In this document: piece by piece, positions 8,735 to 17,010 of the stretch | How positions within the stretch are numbered: position 1 is the stretch's first letter | Layout of the letters: every line of letters begins with the position of its first letter | The notes under the pieces: generated by a model | What the model was told of the DNA's origin: nothing | Databases searched by the model: none | Seen by the model: only the letters and a program-made list of their open reading frames with translations | Program-made: the position numbers and the translations under genes | Origin: Actinomadura hallensis | GTDB taxonomy: Bacteria; Actinomycetota; Actinomycetes; Streptosporangiales; Streptosporangiaceae | DNA length: 64,000 nucleotides | NCBI RefSeq assembly: GCF_006716765.1 | Contig: NZ_VFPO01000001.1 | Location: forward strand, 4,898,001 to 4,962,000 | Direction: 5' to 3'

Positions 8735-11628
8735 CACGCCTCCTCGTCGCCCACGTCCGACGCGCGTCCGCGCCGCCATCCCTGCTGTATCGATGCCATC
8801 AGCGAACGTGCCTCCTCAGGCGAGCGGGCGATGCCCCCGGCCGCGCGTCCTTCGACGCGCGGCGGGGACGGCGGGGGGCTCTTGCGCAACTGGGGCGCCA
8901 GGTTCTCCTGGCGCACCCGGCGGGGCAGCCCCGCGTGGGTCGCCGGCCGCCAGTCCTCGCGGGGGTCGTCCTCGACCTCGTCCGCGTCGACCACGGCCCG
9001 GTCTCCCGGGCGGCGGTCGTCTCCGGGCCGTTCCGGCCGGGACTCGCCGGCGAAGAGCGGGCCGGCGTCGATGACCTCGTCCGCCTCCACGACCTCGACG
9101 GCGTCCACGATCTCGTGGTGCTCGCCCGACGTCCCGTACGAGGCGGACGGCGCCTGCTGTGGAGCGTTCTCCGGGAGCGGCAGGGCGTCGTCCGACCAGG
9201 GGTTCGGGCGGGGGCCTGGCGGGACGCCGGGGGCGGAGACCTCGGGCGCGCCCCAGCCCTCGGCGGGCCCGGTCAGCCGCGGGAGCACGGGCGGCGACTC
9301 CGGGTGCTCGCCGGAGTCCCGGACGGCGCGCGCGGCGGCCTGCTGTTCGCGCAGGCGGCGCTGGTGCGGCTCGTCGGCGGGCGGGGAGGAGAACTCCCCG
9401 CTGTCGCCGGGCTCCCGCTCCGGCTCCCGCCGCGCCTCCCTCAGGGGGACGACCGACTCGGAGCGCGGCGCGGGCACCAGCGCGGCCGCCCGGTCGCCGA
9501 GGACCGCGCCGCCGCCCGCGTTCCTCTCCTCGGCGGCGGCGTAGGCGGCCTCGGCGCGCTCCTCCTTGGCGGCCGCCGCCGGCGGCAGCGTGCCGGCCGC
9601 CATGTGCTCGGCGGGCACGACGAGGTCGTGCGGCAGCAGCACGATCGCGGTCACGCCGCCGTACGGGGACCGCTTCAGCGACACGTTGATGTCGTGCCGG
9701 GCGGCCAGCCGCGCGACGACGAACAGGCCGAGCTGGTCGGTGTCGACGAGGTCGTACTCGGGCGGCTCGGCGAGCCGCCGGTTGGCCTCCTCCAGCAGCT
9801 CGTTCTTGACGCCGAGGCCGCGGTCCTCGATCTCGACGGCGAACCCGGTGCCGACGCGCTCGGCCATCACCCGCACCTCGGTGTTGGGCGGGGAGAAGGT
9901 GGTCGCGTTCTCCAGCAGCTCGGCCAGCAGGTGGACGACGTCGGTGACGGCCGCGCCGACCAGGCCGTCCTCGGAGTCGGTGAGGACGGTCACCCGGGTG
10001 TAGTCCTCGATCTCCGAGATGGCGGCCCGCAGCACGTCGGCGAAGCGCACCGGGTGGCGCCAGCCGCGTCCCGGCGTCGCGCCGGACAGGATGATCAGGC
10101 TTTCGGCGTGCCGCCGCATGCGGGTGGTGAGGTGGTCGATGCGGAAGAGCTCTTCCAGGTCGTCGGGCTCGGCGCGGCTCTCCAGCTCGTCCAGCATCTT
10201 CAGCTGGCGGTGCAGGAGCGACTGGTTGCGGCGGGCGATGTTGAGGAAGATGCGGCTGATCCCGGCCCGCAGCTCGGCCTGCCCGACGGCGGCGTCGACG
10301 GCGGTGCGCTGCACCTTGGAGAACGACTCGGCGAGCCGGGCGATCTCGGTGGTGCGGGCGGGCGCCGGCGGCGGCGCCTCCGCGACGGCGTCCGCGCTCT
10401 CGTTGCGCCGCAGCCGCTCGACCAGCTCGGGCAGGCGGCGGTCGGCCAGCTCCTCGGCGGAGCCGCGCAGCCCGACCAGCTCGCGGACGATCCCCCGCGC
10501 GAGCCGCAGGGACAGCAGCACCGAGACGATGATCGCGAGCAGGCCGAGGCCGCCGACGGCGCCGAGCCGGATGTAGGCGTCGCGGGCGAGCCGGTCGGCG
10601 TCCTCGCCCGCGATCCTGGAGTTGGACAGCAGCATGTCGCCGATCTTCGGTACCAGCAGCTGCGCCGCCCGCTGCCACTCGTCGGGGCGGATCGGCAGCG
10701 GCTTGCGCGGGTCGGCGTCGGCGATGCGGTCCTCGATCCCCCGGAAGGTCTGGTAGTCGGGCGAGGCGAACACGGGCGCGGTGCCCGTCGCGTAGACCTC
10801 CCGGTCGAGGAGCGAGCGCAGCTTGATCCAGTGCCAGCGCTGCTCGCCCACCATCTCGACGAACATCCGGTGCTCGGCGGCCGTCATCCGGCCGCCGGTG
10901 ACGAGCGCGGAGGCGATCAGCGCGTTCTCGCGCTGCAGCAGTTCGAGGCCGCGGGCGGCGTGCCGGGTCGCCAGCGTCGCGTTGTACAGGCCGGAGTCGT
11001 CGATGTCGAGGCGGTCGTACACGCGGTGCACGTCGTCGACCATGGTGCTGTAGTAGTTGATCGCCGTCAGCCGGTCGATCGAGCGCTCGTCGACGCCGGA
11101 CCGCAGGCCGGTCAGCCCGCCGAGCCCCTTCAGGACGCCGTCGATGCGCTCCTCCAGGTCCGCGGGCATGGCGTCCCGGGCGTCGGAGGCGGACGCCTCC
11201 CGGCGGAAGCGGGCGATGGCGGCGTCCACCCGCCTGCGCTGCTGGTCGAGCGAGACCGGCGGGGACGGCGCCCGCTCACGCGGGGTGCTGAGGAACACGG
11301 CGGAGGCCTGGCGTTCCAGGCCCAGCTCCGTCAGCACGGCCTGGCCGGTCGGGGCGAGCCTGCGGTCGAGTGTGTGGTAGCCGCGGTGGGCGAGCGCGTC
11401 CTCGACGGTGCCGTTGGCGGCGTAGGCCCACAGCGCGACGAGGGTCAGCAGCGGCACCAGCAGCAGCGCGGTGACCCGGGTGCGGATCGGGCGCGTGCGC
11501 CGGGGGCCGGCCGGCCGGCCGGAGACGGATGCGGGGGCGGGGACGAGGCGGCGGAACGGACCGCGGCGCTCGTCGGTGTTCGCCGTGGTGTCCCGGGGGA
11601 CGTCCCCCCTGGATGAAGCGGAATCCAT
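8734..11628 (-). CDS. Conservon sensor histidine kinase-like protein (CvnA-like), second conservon
   Basis: 964 residues. An N-terminal Arg-rich segment leads into a transmembrane helix (about 55-75), a nitrate/nitrite-sensing type extracytoplasmic domain, a second transmembrane helix, HAMP-like region and DHp-like helix (ARRNQSLLHRQLKMLD), then an ATPase domain with ENATTFSPP and DRGLGV. The last 300 residues are low-complexity, rich in Pro, Glu and Arg. The frame opens at 11694, but ATG 11628 has GAGG just upstream and lacks the improbable Arg/Pro leader. It heads the double conservon. Confidence 0.9.
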   Translation of the reverse strand: MDSASSRGDVPRDTTANTDERRGPFRRLVPAPASVSGRPAGPRRTRPIRTRVTALLLVPLLTLVALWAYAANGTVEDALAHRGYHTLDRRLAPTGQAVLTELGLERQASAVFLSTPRERAPSPPVSLDQQRRRVDAAIARFRREASASDARDAMPADLEERIDGVLKGLGGLTGLRSGVDERSIDRLTAINYYSTMVDDVHRVYDRLDIDDSGLYNATLATRHAARGLELLQRENALIASALVTGGRMTAAEHRMFVEMVGEQRWHWIKLRSLLDREVYATGTAPVFASPDYQTFRGIEDRIADADPRKPLPIRPDEWQRAAQLLVPKIGDMLLSNSRIAGEDADRLARDAYIRLGAVGGLGLLAIIVSVLLSLRLARGIVRELVGLRGSAEELADRRLPELVERLRRNESADAVAEAPPPAPARTTEIARLAESFSKVQRTAVDAAVGQAELRAGISRIFLNIARRNQSLLHRQLKMLDELESRAEPDDLEELFRIDHLTTRMRRHAESLIILSGATPGRGWRHPVRFADVLRAAISEIEDYTRVTVLTDSEDGLVGAAVTDVVHLLAELLENATTFSPPNTEVRVMAERVGTGFAVEIEDRGLGVKNELLEEANRRLAEPPEYDLVDTDQLGLFVVARLAARHDINVSLKRSPYGGVTAIVLLPHDLVVPAEHMAAGTLPPAAAAKEERAEAAYAAAEERNAGGGAVLGDRAAALVPAPRSESVVPLREARREPEREPGDSGEFSSPPADEPHQRRLREQQAAARAVRDSGEHPESPPVLPRLTGPAEGWGAPEVSAPGVPPGPRPNPWSDDALPLPENAPQQAPSASYGTSGEHHEIVDAVEVVEADEVIDAGPLFAGESRPERPGDDRRPGDRAVVDADEVEDDPREDWRPATHAGLPRRVRQENLAPQLRKSPPPSPPRVEGRAAGGIARSPEEARSLMASIQQGWRRGRASDVGDEEA

Positions 11629-12016
11629 GTGACCTCGAACGTTCCGGCGCGGAGGGTCCCTGGATACTAAAGGCGGCCCTCGACCGGGCCGCAACCCCTT
11701 TGGCGCGTTTAGGATGCATTGCTACCATTCCGTGTCACCTGCGGCTATGCACCCGGCCGAACCGGGACACGGACTGCGCATACCGACTGCGGCAAATCCG
11801 GACAATTTACTTCATTTCCCCCTGTCGTTCCGGGACGGATGCGCCATACTGTGCTCCTTCAGCACTGCTCGCGTCGCGGCCGGAACGGGAAGGAGATCCG
11901 CGATCCATACAGGCAACGACGGCGGCCGGAACGAGGGTGCCCGCACCGGCCCGCCGGACACGACCGGCCGGGACGGACGGCCTGCGCAGGGCACGCAGGG
12001 CGTTACGATGCCCGCC
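11629..12016. other. 388-bp divergent intergenic region
   Basis: Separates the conservon operon from the CbiX-like gene. On the minus strand TAGTAT (11664-11669) is a plausible -10 for the conservons, with a perfect 7-bp hairpin GCGGCCC/GGGCCGC (11673-11692) just upstream of it. The middle part is AT-richer and holds a small GTGCT/AGCAC dyad near 11851. No credible gene; an open frame running through it from 11714 has poor codon bias before 12008. Confidence 0.6.
12004..12009 (+). promoter_or_regulatory. -10 box of a leaderless promoter for the CbiX-like gene
   Basis: TACGAT followed by 7 bases and GTG at 12017. The TANNNT box placed 6-7 bases before the start codon is the standard actinobacterial leaderless arrangement, and no ribosome site is visible. 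Confidence 0.55.
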
Positions 12017-12859
12017 GTGAGTCCCGAAAGCCAGGCATCCGAGGCACTTCCGTCACGACGCCGCCGCACACCGCGCGGCGGCCGCCACCGCGGCGACGAG
12101 TCCTTCCTGCTGCCCCCCGGCTCCCCCGCGCTGGTCCTGGCCGTTCCCGGCTCCGCCCGGCGTCCCGGCGCCGAGATCGCCGCCGAGCTGGTCAGGCTCA
12201 TCGAGATCGAGCACACGGGCCAGCCCGCCCGCATCGGGCACCTGGAGGGGGACGAGGCGAACCTGCACAACGTCCTCGCCGAGCTGCCGCGCACGGAGGA
12301 CGGGCCGGCCGCGGTGGTCGTGCCCCTGTCCACCGGACCCGACCCCGTCATGGACTCCGCCGTCCGCGCCGCGGTGGCGGGCTCCCCGGGGCACGCCCTC
12401 GCGGCCGAGCCGCTCGGCCCGCATCCGCTCATCGCCGAGGCGCTGCACGACCGGCTCGCCGACGCGGGCCTCGCCCGCGCCGACCGGATAAGGCTGATGA
12501 CGATGGTGACCGCCGCGTCCGGCTTCATCGTGGCCACGCCGGGCGACGCCACGGCGGTCCGCCAGGCCGAGGTCACCGGCGTGCTGCTGGCCTCCCGGCT
12601 GGCCGCGCCGGTCTTCACCGCCTCGCTCAACGACGAGGCGTCGGTCAAGGCCGCGGCGGAGCAGCTGCGCGCGGCGGGCGCCACGTCCATCGCGGTCGCC
12701 CCGCACCTGATCGGCCCCGAGCCGGAGGCGAACCTGGTCGCGGGCGCGGCGGCGTCGGTGGGCGCGGGGCACGCGGCCCCGCTGGGCGCCCACCCGGCGC
12801 TGGCGCGGCTCGCCGCCCTCCGCTACGTCGAGGCGCTCTCACTGGCCCTGTCCGAATAG
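12017..12859 (+). CDS. CbiX/sirohydrochlorin chelatase-like protein lacking the first catalytic His
   Basis: 280 residues. After a basic N-terminus it has two chelatase-like halves: ALVLAVPGSARRPG at the start and SIAVAPHLIGPEPEANL in the second half. True CbiX/SirB enzymes have an AHGS motif whose His binds the metal; here the same position reads VPGS, while the second-half His (APHL) remains. I therefore doubt chelatase activity. Start GTG 12017 fits the leaderless promoter; ATG 12008 is the alternative. It stands alone and converges on a fatty-acid gene pair across two terminators. Confidence 0.75.
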   Translation: MSPESQASEALPSRRRRTPRGGRHRGDESFLLPPGSPALVLAVPGSARRPGAEIAAELVRLIEIEHTGQPARIGHLEGDEANLHNVLAELPRTEDGPAAVVVPLSTGPDPVMDSAVRAAVAGSPGHALAAEPLGPHPLIAEALHDRLADAGLARADRIRLMTMVTAASGFIVATPGDATAVRQAEVTGVLLASRLAAPVFTASLNDEASVKAAAEQLRAAGATSIAVAPHLIGPEPEANLVAGAAASVGAGHAAPLGAHPALARLAALRYVEALSLALSE

Positions 12860-12912
12860 TCGAAAATGTCCAAATAGTCGGAATATTTGGCCGATCCGAC
12901 GCCCGAACTGCG

Positions 12913-12950
12913 AAAGCGGGGGTCCGGGGCACGTCCCGGACCCCGCTTTT
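12913..12950 (+). terminator. Intrinsic terminator of the CbiX-like gene
   Basis: A long GC stem (GCGGGGGTCCGGG with CCCGGACCCCGC, one bulge) followed by TTTT. The AAA on the left side allows some activity in the other direction. Confidence 0.8.
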
Positions 12951-12985
12951 CTGCCCGGGAACGAACGGCCGGCCAGAACCCGGAC

Positions 12986-13032
12986 AAAACGAGCCCCCTC
13001 TCCGGCGGAAACGGAGAGGGGGCCCGTTTTTT
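12986..13032. terminator. Bidirectional intrinsic terminator
   Basis: Perfect 12-bp stem GCCCCCTCTCCG/CGGAGAGGGGGC (12993-13004 with 13012-13023), loop GCGGAAA, with TTTTTT on the right and AAAA on the left. It lies between convergent genes and would serve the enoyl-CoA hydratase operon from the right. Confidence 0.85.
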
Positions 13033-13056
13033 CTGCGTTGGTCCGGGTCGCCCGGC

Positions 13057-13854
13057 TCAGCGGTTCTTGAACCGGGGGTCGCGTTTCTCCATGGTCGCGG
13101 ACATTCCCTCGACCAGGTCCTCACTGAAGAAGGCGAGGGTCTGGACCGCGGTCTCCGCCTGAAGCTGCCTGCGGAGGCCCGGCGCGTCGAGGGACGCGTT
13201 GAGCAGCTCCTTCGTCCGCCGCAGCCCGTACGGGGACCGCGTGAGCAGCTCGTCGGCGAGGGCCTGCGCGGCCTCCAGGTCCGCGCCCTCGGCGCAGATC
13301 TCGTTGACGAGGCCGAGCGCCTCCGCGCGCTCCGCGTCCAGCCGCTGGGCGCGGTAGAAGATCTCCGCGGCCCGGGCCGGGCCGACGAGGCGCGGCAGCA
13401 GCCAGGACAGCCCGCAGTCGCCCGCCGACAGGCCGAGGTTCACGAACGGCACCACGAACCGGGTCGTCGGGTCGGCGACCCGCATGTCGCAGGCCAGCGC
13501 CCACGACACGCCCATGCCCGCGACGGGACCGTGCAGCGCCGCGATCACCGGCTGCGGGATCTCCCGCAGCCGCGCGGTGACCTCGCCGCCGCGCGCGATG
13601 CCCCGGTACAGACGCTGGACGCGTCCCTCGGAGCTCTCCTGCCCCGGGTCGCCGCCCTGGATGTCCATGCCCGAGCAGAAGCCCCGGCCCTCGCCGGTCA
13701 GCACGACCACCTGGGTGTCGGGGTCGCGCGCCAGCTCGTTCAGGACGTCGAGCATCTCCTCGGTGAGCGCGCCGTCGACGGCGTTCAGACGCTCCGGCCG
13801 GGACAGGGTGATGGTGAGCACCCCGTCCCGGCGGTCGGTTCTGATCCCGCCCAA
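13057..13854 (-). CDS. Enoyl-CoA hydratase/isomerase family protein
   Basis: 265-residue crotonase. The oxyanion hole is formed by GRGFCSGMDI (about residue 57-66) and HGPVAGMGVSWALACD (about 103-118). At the usual catalytic Glu region it reads NLGLSAGDCG, with Asp/Cys rather than the canonical pair, so it may be an isomerase or an enzyme for an unusual acyl chain. It starts 4 bp after the SDR gene and is surely co-transcribed with it, giving a hydratase plus 3-hydroxyacyl-CoA dehydrogenase pair. Confidence 0.9.
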   Translation of the reverse strand: MGGIRTDRRDGVLTITLSRPERLNAVDGALTEEMLDVLNELARDPDTQVVVLTGEGRGFCSGMDIQGGDPGQESSEGRVQRLYRGIARGGEVTARLREIPQPVIAALHGPVAGMGVSWALACDMRVADPTTRFVVPFVNLGLSAGDCGLSWLLPRLVGPARAAEIFYRAQRLDAERAEALGLVNEICAEGADLEAAQALADELLTRSPYGLRRTKELLNASLDAPGLRRQLQAETAVQTLAFFSEDLVEGMSATMEKRDPRFKNR

Positions 13855-13858
13855 CGTC

Positions 13859-14761
13859 TCAGGAGCTCAGCTGCTGGATGAGCGGGCCCATCTGCTCGCC
13901 CACGTTCCGGTACACGGTCAGCGGCTCGCCGGCGTTGATGGCCGCCCAGTTGTCGCGGACGTCCTCCACGCTCAGCGTCTCCTTCTGCCCGTAGCCGGGG
14001 CCCTCCGCCACGAAGATCTTCGCGATGCGGCCGCCGCCGACGGTGTAGACCTCGCCGGAGTCCTCGTTGCTCTCGTGGACGAGGTAGGCGACCAGGGGCG
14101 TCACCTGCTCGACGCCGAGCTTGTCGGCGAAGTCGGCGGGCAGGAGGTCCTCGGTCATCCGGGTCCAGGCGACCGGGGCGATCGCGTTGGCCTTGATGTT
14201 GTACTTGGCGCCCTCGTGCGCGAGCGTCTTGGTGAGCCCGACGAGGCCCATCTTGGCCGTGGAGTAGTTCGCCTGCCCGAAGTTGCCGAACAGGCCCGCG
14301 GGCGAGGAGGTGTTGACGATCCGGCCGTAGCTCTGCTCGCGCAGGTGCGGCCAGGCGGCCTTGGAGACGAGGAACGAGCCGCGGACGTGGACGGCGATGA
14401 CCGCGTCGAACTCCTCCGGGGTCATGTTCTTGAACGACTTGTCGCGCAGGATGCCCGCGTTGTTGATGACGATGTCGACCTTGCCGAACGCGTCCAGCGC
14501 GGTCTGGACGATCGCCTCCGCGCCCTCGGGGGTGGCGACGTTGTCGGGGTTGGCGACGGCCTCGCCGCCGTTCTTCTTGATCTCTTCCACGACCTGCTGC
14601 GCGGGCCCGGCGGAGGCCCCGACACCGGACCGGTCGCCGCCGAGGTCGTTGACGACGACCTTGGCGCCGCGCGCGGCGAGCTCGAGCGCGTGCCGGCGGC
14701 CGAGGCCGTGCCCGGCCCCGGTCACGACCGCCACGCGGCCGTCGTAGCGCAGTTCCGACAT
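13859..14761 (-). CDS. Short-chain dehydrogenase, MFE2/FabG-like 3-hydroxyacyl-CoA dehydrogenase
   Basis: 300 residues, the size and layout of the dehydrogenase half of peroxisomal multifunctional enzyme 2. It has the Rossmann motif TGAGHGLGR at about 15-23, NNAG, Ser in NTSSPAGLFGN, and YSTAK as the catalytic Tyr/Lys; the C-terminal extension ends with VRDNWAAI. It would oxidise 3-hydroxyacyl-CoA with NAD(P)+. ATG 14761 has GGAGACAAGG upstream. First gene of a two-gene operon with the enoyl-CoA hydratase. Confidence 0.9.
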   Translation of the reverse strand: MSELRYDGRVAVVTGAGHGLGRRHALELAARGAKVVVNDLGGDRSGVGASAGPAQQVVEEIKKNGGEAVANPDNVATPEGAEAIVQTALDAFGKVDIVINNAGILRDKSFKNMTPEEFDAVIAVHVRGSFLVSKAAWPHLREQSYGRIVNTSSPAGLFGNFGQANYSTAKMGLVGLTKTLAHEGAKYNIKANAIAPVAWTRMTEDLLPADFADKLGVEQVTPLVAYLVHESNEDSGEVYTVGGGRIAKIFVAEGPGYGQKETLSVEDVRDNWAAINAGEPLTVYRNVGEQMGPLIQQLSS

Positions 14762-15061
14762 CCCTTGTCTCCTCACATCGCAGCGACTACGCCCCTGGGC
14801 GACAACCCGGGGGTTACCAAGTGGTACCACTGAACCGAATCGCGCTCGGCCGCGACCCCCGATCTTTTCTTCCCGCCTCGGCGGCGGAACAGTCCTTCCC
14901 GCCGCCCGGCCTGCGGCGGAACCTCCGGGGGCCGCGGAACCGCCGCGCGGACGGCCGGTACAGGCCGATTCCGCCGGGCCCGGGCGCGGCGGCCCGCGGC
15001 GGCTATCGTGGGCTGCGGGGCCCATCGCGGGCGCCGGCCCCGACGTCGGGAGGAGCACCGA
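14762..15061. other. 300-bp divergent intergenic region
   Basis: Between the SDR gene and the ECM4-like gene. It is very GC-rich, with several CCGCCTCGGCGGCGG-like palindromic pieces (around 14874-14888) and no clear -10/-35 pair or coding potential. Confidence 0.5.
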
Positions 15062-15970
15062 ATGAGCGTCCAGGAGGTCGAGGGAGGCCGCTTCGTCCGG
15101 CAGGCGAACCGGTTCACCGACCGGATCACCGCCGACGGTTCCAGCGGGTACCCCGCCGAGGCCGGCCGGTACCGGCTCTTCGTCTCGTACGCGTGCCCGT
15201 GGGCGCAGCGCACCCTGATCGTCCGCCGCCTGCTCTGCCTGGAGGAGGCGATCAGCGTCGCCGTCGTCGACCCGATCCGCGACGAGCGCGGCTGGCGGCT
15301 CCCGGAACGCGACCCGGTCACCGGCGCGGAGTTCCTGTCGGAGCTGTACCTCGGCACCGACCCCTCCTTCACGGGCCGCTACACCGTCCCGTGCATCTGG
15401 GACACGAAGACCGGGCGGCTGGTCACGAACGACTTCCCCGTCATCACCACGATGATGGAGACCGAGTTCACCGCCCACCACAGGCCCGGCGCGCCCGACC
15501 TGTACCCGGAGGCGCTCCGCCCCGAGATCGACGAGCTCAACGACCTCGTCTACCACACCGTCAACAACGGGGTCTACAAGGCCGGGTTCGCCACCTCGCA
15601 GGACGCCTACGAGGAGGCCGTCGACGCCCTGTTCGCGACCCTCGACCAGCTGGAGGAGCGCCTCTCCGGCCGGCGCTACCTGTTCGGCGACGAGATCACC
15701 GAGGCCGACGTCCGCCTCTACCCGACGCTCGCGCGCTTCGACGTCGTCTACTACTCCCACTTCAAGTGCAACATCCGGCACCTGACGGACTACCCGAACC
15801 TGTGGGGCTACGCCCGCGACCTCTACTCGATCCCCGCGTTCGGCGAGACCACGAACTTCGACCACATCAAGCGCCACTACTACGTGACCCAGCGCAACAT
15901 CAACCCGTCGGGCGTCGTCCCCAAGGGCCCGATCATCGACTGGAGCGCACCTCACGGCCGGGATCGCTGA
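15062..15970 (+). CDS. Glutathionyl-hydroquinone reductase-like GST (ECM4/YqjG family)
   Basis: 302 residues. A thioredoxin-like N-terminal domain has the family motif YACPWAQRT with catalytic Cys45, and an all-helical C-terminal domain contains the conserved tyrosines (VVYYSHFKCNIRHL) and an NPSGVVPKGP tail. Family members reduce glutathionyl-hydroquinones or chlorinated hydroquinones; since actinomycetes use mycothiol, the thiol partner here is uncertain. GGGAGGAG lies before ATG 15062. It stands alone; the 300 bp upstream show no other gene. Confidence 0.9.
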   Translation: MSVQEVEGGRFVRQANRFTDRITADGSSGYPAEAGRYRLFVSYACPWAQRTLIVRRLLCLEEAISVAVVDPIRDERGWRLPERDPVTGAEFLSELYLGTDPSFTGRYTVPCIWDTKTGRLVTNDFPVITTMMETEFTAHHRPGAPDLYPEALRPEIDELNDLVYHTVNNGVYKAGFATSQDAYEEAVDALFATLDQLEERLSGRRYLFGDEITEADVRLYPTLARFDVVYYSHFKCNIRHLTDYPNLWGYARDLYSIPAFGETTNFDHIKRHYYVTQRNINPSGVVPKGPIIDWSAPHGRDR

Positions 15971-16057
15971 CGCGGCCCCCTCGTTATGCTGGCGGACTCC
16001 CAGTGACCGAACCGCAGTGAACGACGCGGCGACGCAACGAGAGGCACGAACCCGACC

Positions 16058-16726
16058 ATGCGCAGCCAGTTCTTCGGAAACATGGACCAGGGGCAGCTCC
16101 CCGGCCACTTCGCCCTGCAGAACGCGAAGATGCTCCGCGTACACCTCAACGGCGACGTCCTGGCGCGCCAGGGCTCCATGGTGGCCTTCCAGGGCCAGAT
16201 GGAGTTCGACTACGAGGGGTCGGGCGGCATCGGCAAGTTCATGAAGAAGGCCCTCACCGGCGAGGGCGTCCCGACGATGCGCGTCAAGGGGCAGGGCCTG
16301 CTGTTCCTGGCCAACAACGCCGAAGACATCCACCTGTTCTACCTGGAGAACGAGGGCATCACCGTCAACGGCGCCAACATCCTCGCCTACGACGCCCACC
16401 TGCAGTCCGACATCCAGCGCGTCCAGGGCGCGGGCATCGCCGCGGGCGGCCTGTTCAACACGACCCTCACCGGCACCGGCTGGGTCGCGCTCACCACCCA
16501 CGGGACCCCGGTGATGCTCGACTGCGGCCGCGCCCCCACCTTCGTCGACGGCCAGTCCGCCGTCGCCTGGAGCACGGGCCTCCACGTCGGCGTGAACCGC
16601 ACGTTCAAGGCCGGCGCCCTGATCGGCCGGGGCAGCGGCGAGGCCATGCAGCTCGCGTTCCAGGGCCAGGGCTTCGTCCTCGTCCAGGCCAGCGAGGGCC
16701 CCACCGTCCCGCCCCACACCCACTGA
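16058..16726 (+). CDS. AIM24-family protein
   Basis: 222 residues, all-beta, with the glycine-rich repeats of the AIM24/TerD-like fold (ARQGSMVAFQGQMEF, GEGVPTMRVKGQGLLFLAN, GTGWVALTTHGTPVMLDC). Bacterial members are abundant but of unknown function; the mitochondrial homologue helps cristae and respiratory complex assembly. The ATG at 16058 has a GAGAGG about 13 bases upstream, a loose ribosome site. It lies 87 bp after the ECM4-like gene and could be read with it. Confidence 0.88.
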   Translation: MRSQFFGNMDQGQLPGHFALQNAKMLRVHLNGDVLARQGSMVAFQGQMEFDYEGSGGIGKFMKKALTGEGVPTMRVKGQGLLFLANNAEDIHLFYLENEGITVNGANILAYDAHLQSDIQRVQGAGIAAGGLFNTTLTGTGWVALTTHGTPVMLDCGRAPTFVDGQSAVAWSTGLHVGVNRTFKAGALIGRGSGEAMQLAFQGQGFVLVQASEGPTVPPHTH

Positions 16727-17010
16727 CCCGCTCTACACGCGCAGCCCGGTCCTCACCCCCGCCGACCCCGCCCGCACCGCCGGCCCGGACGGCGAACAGT
16801 GCCAAGAGCGTGCCTCCGGTTTCGGCGGATCGAGCCGTGCGGGCACGTGACGGCCCGGCCCCGCCGCCGTCGCATGGCGGGCGGAGGCCGCCGCCGGTCT
16901 CCGGTCCGCCCGCGGGTCTCGGAGTGCTGGCATGGGAGTGCAGGCGGAACGAGTAGCCTTGAGGCGTCTGAGAACTCACCTGCGAGCTGCGGAAGAGGGC
17001 GATCTCCGCC

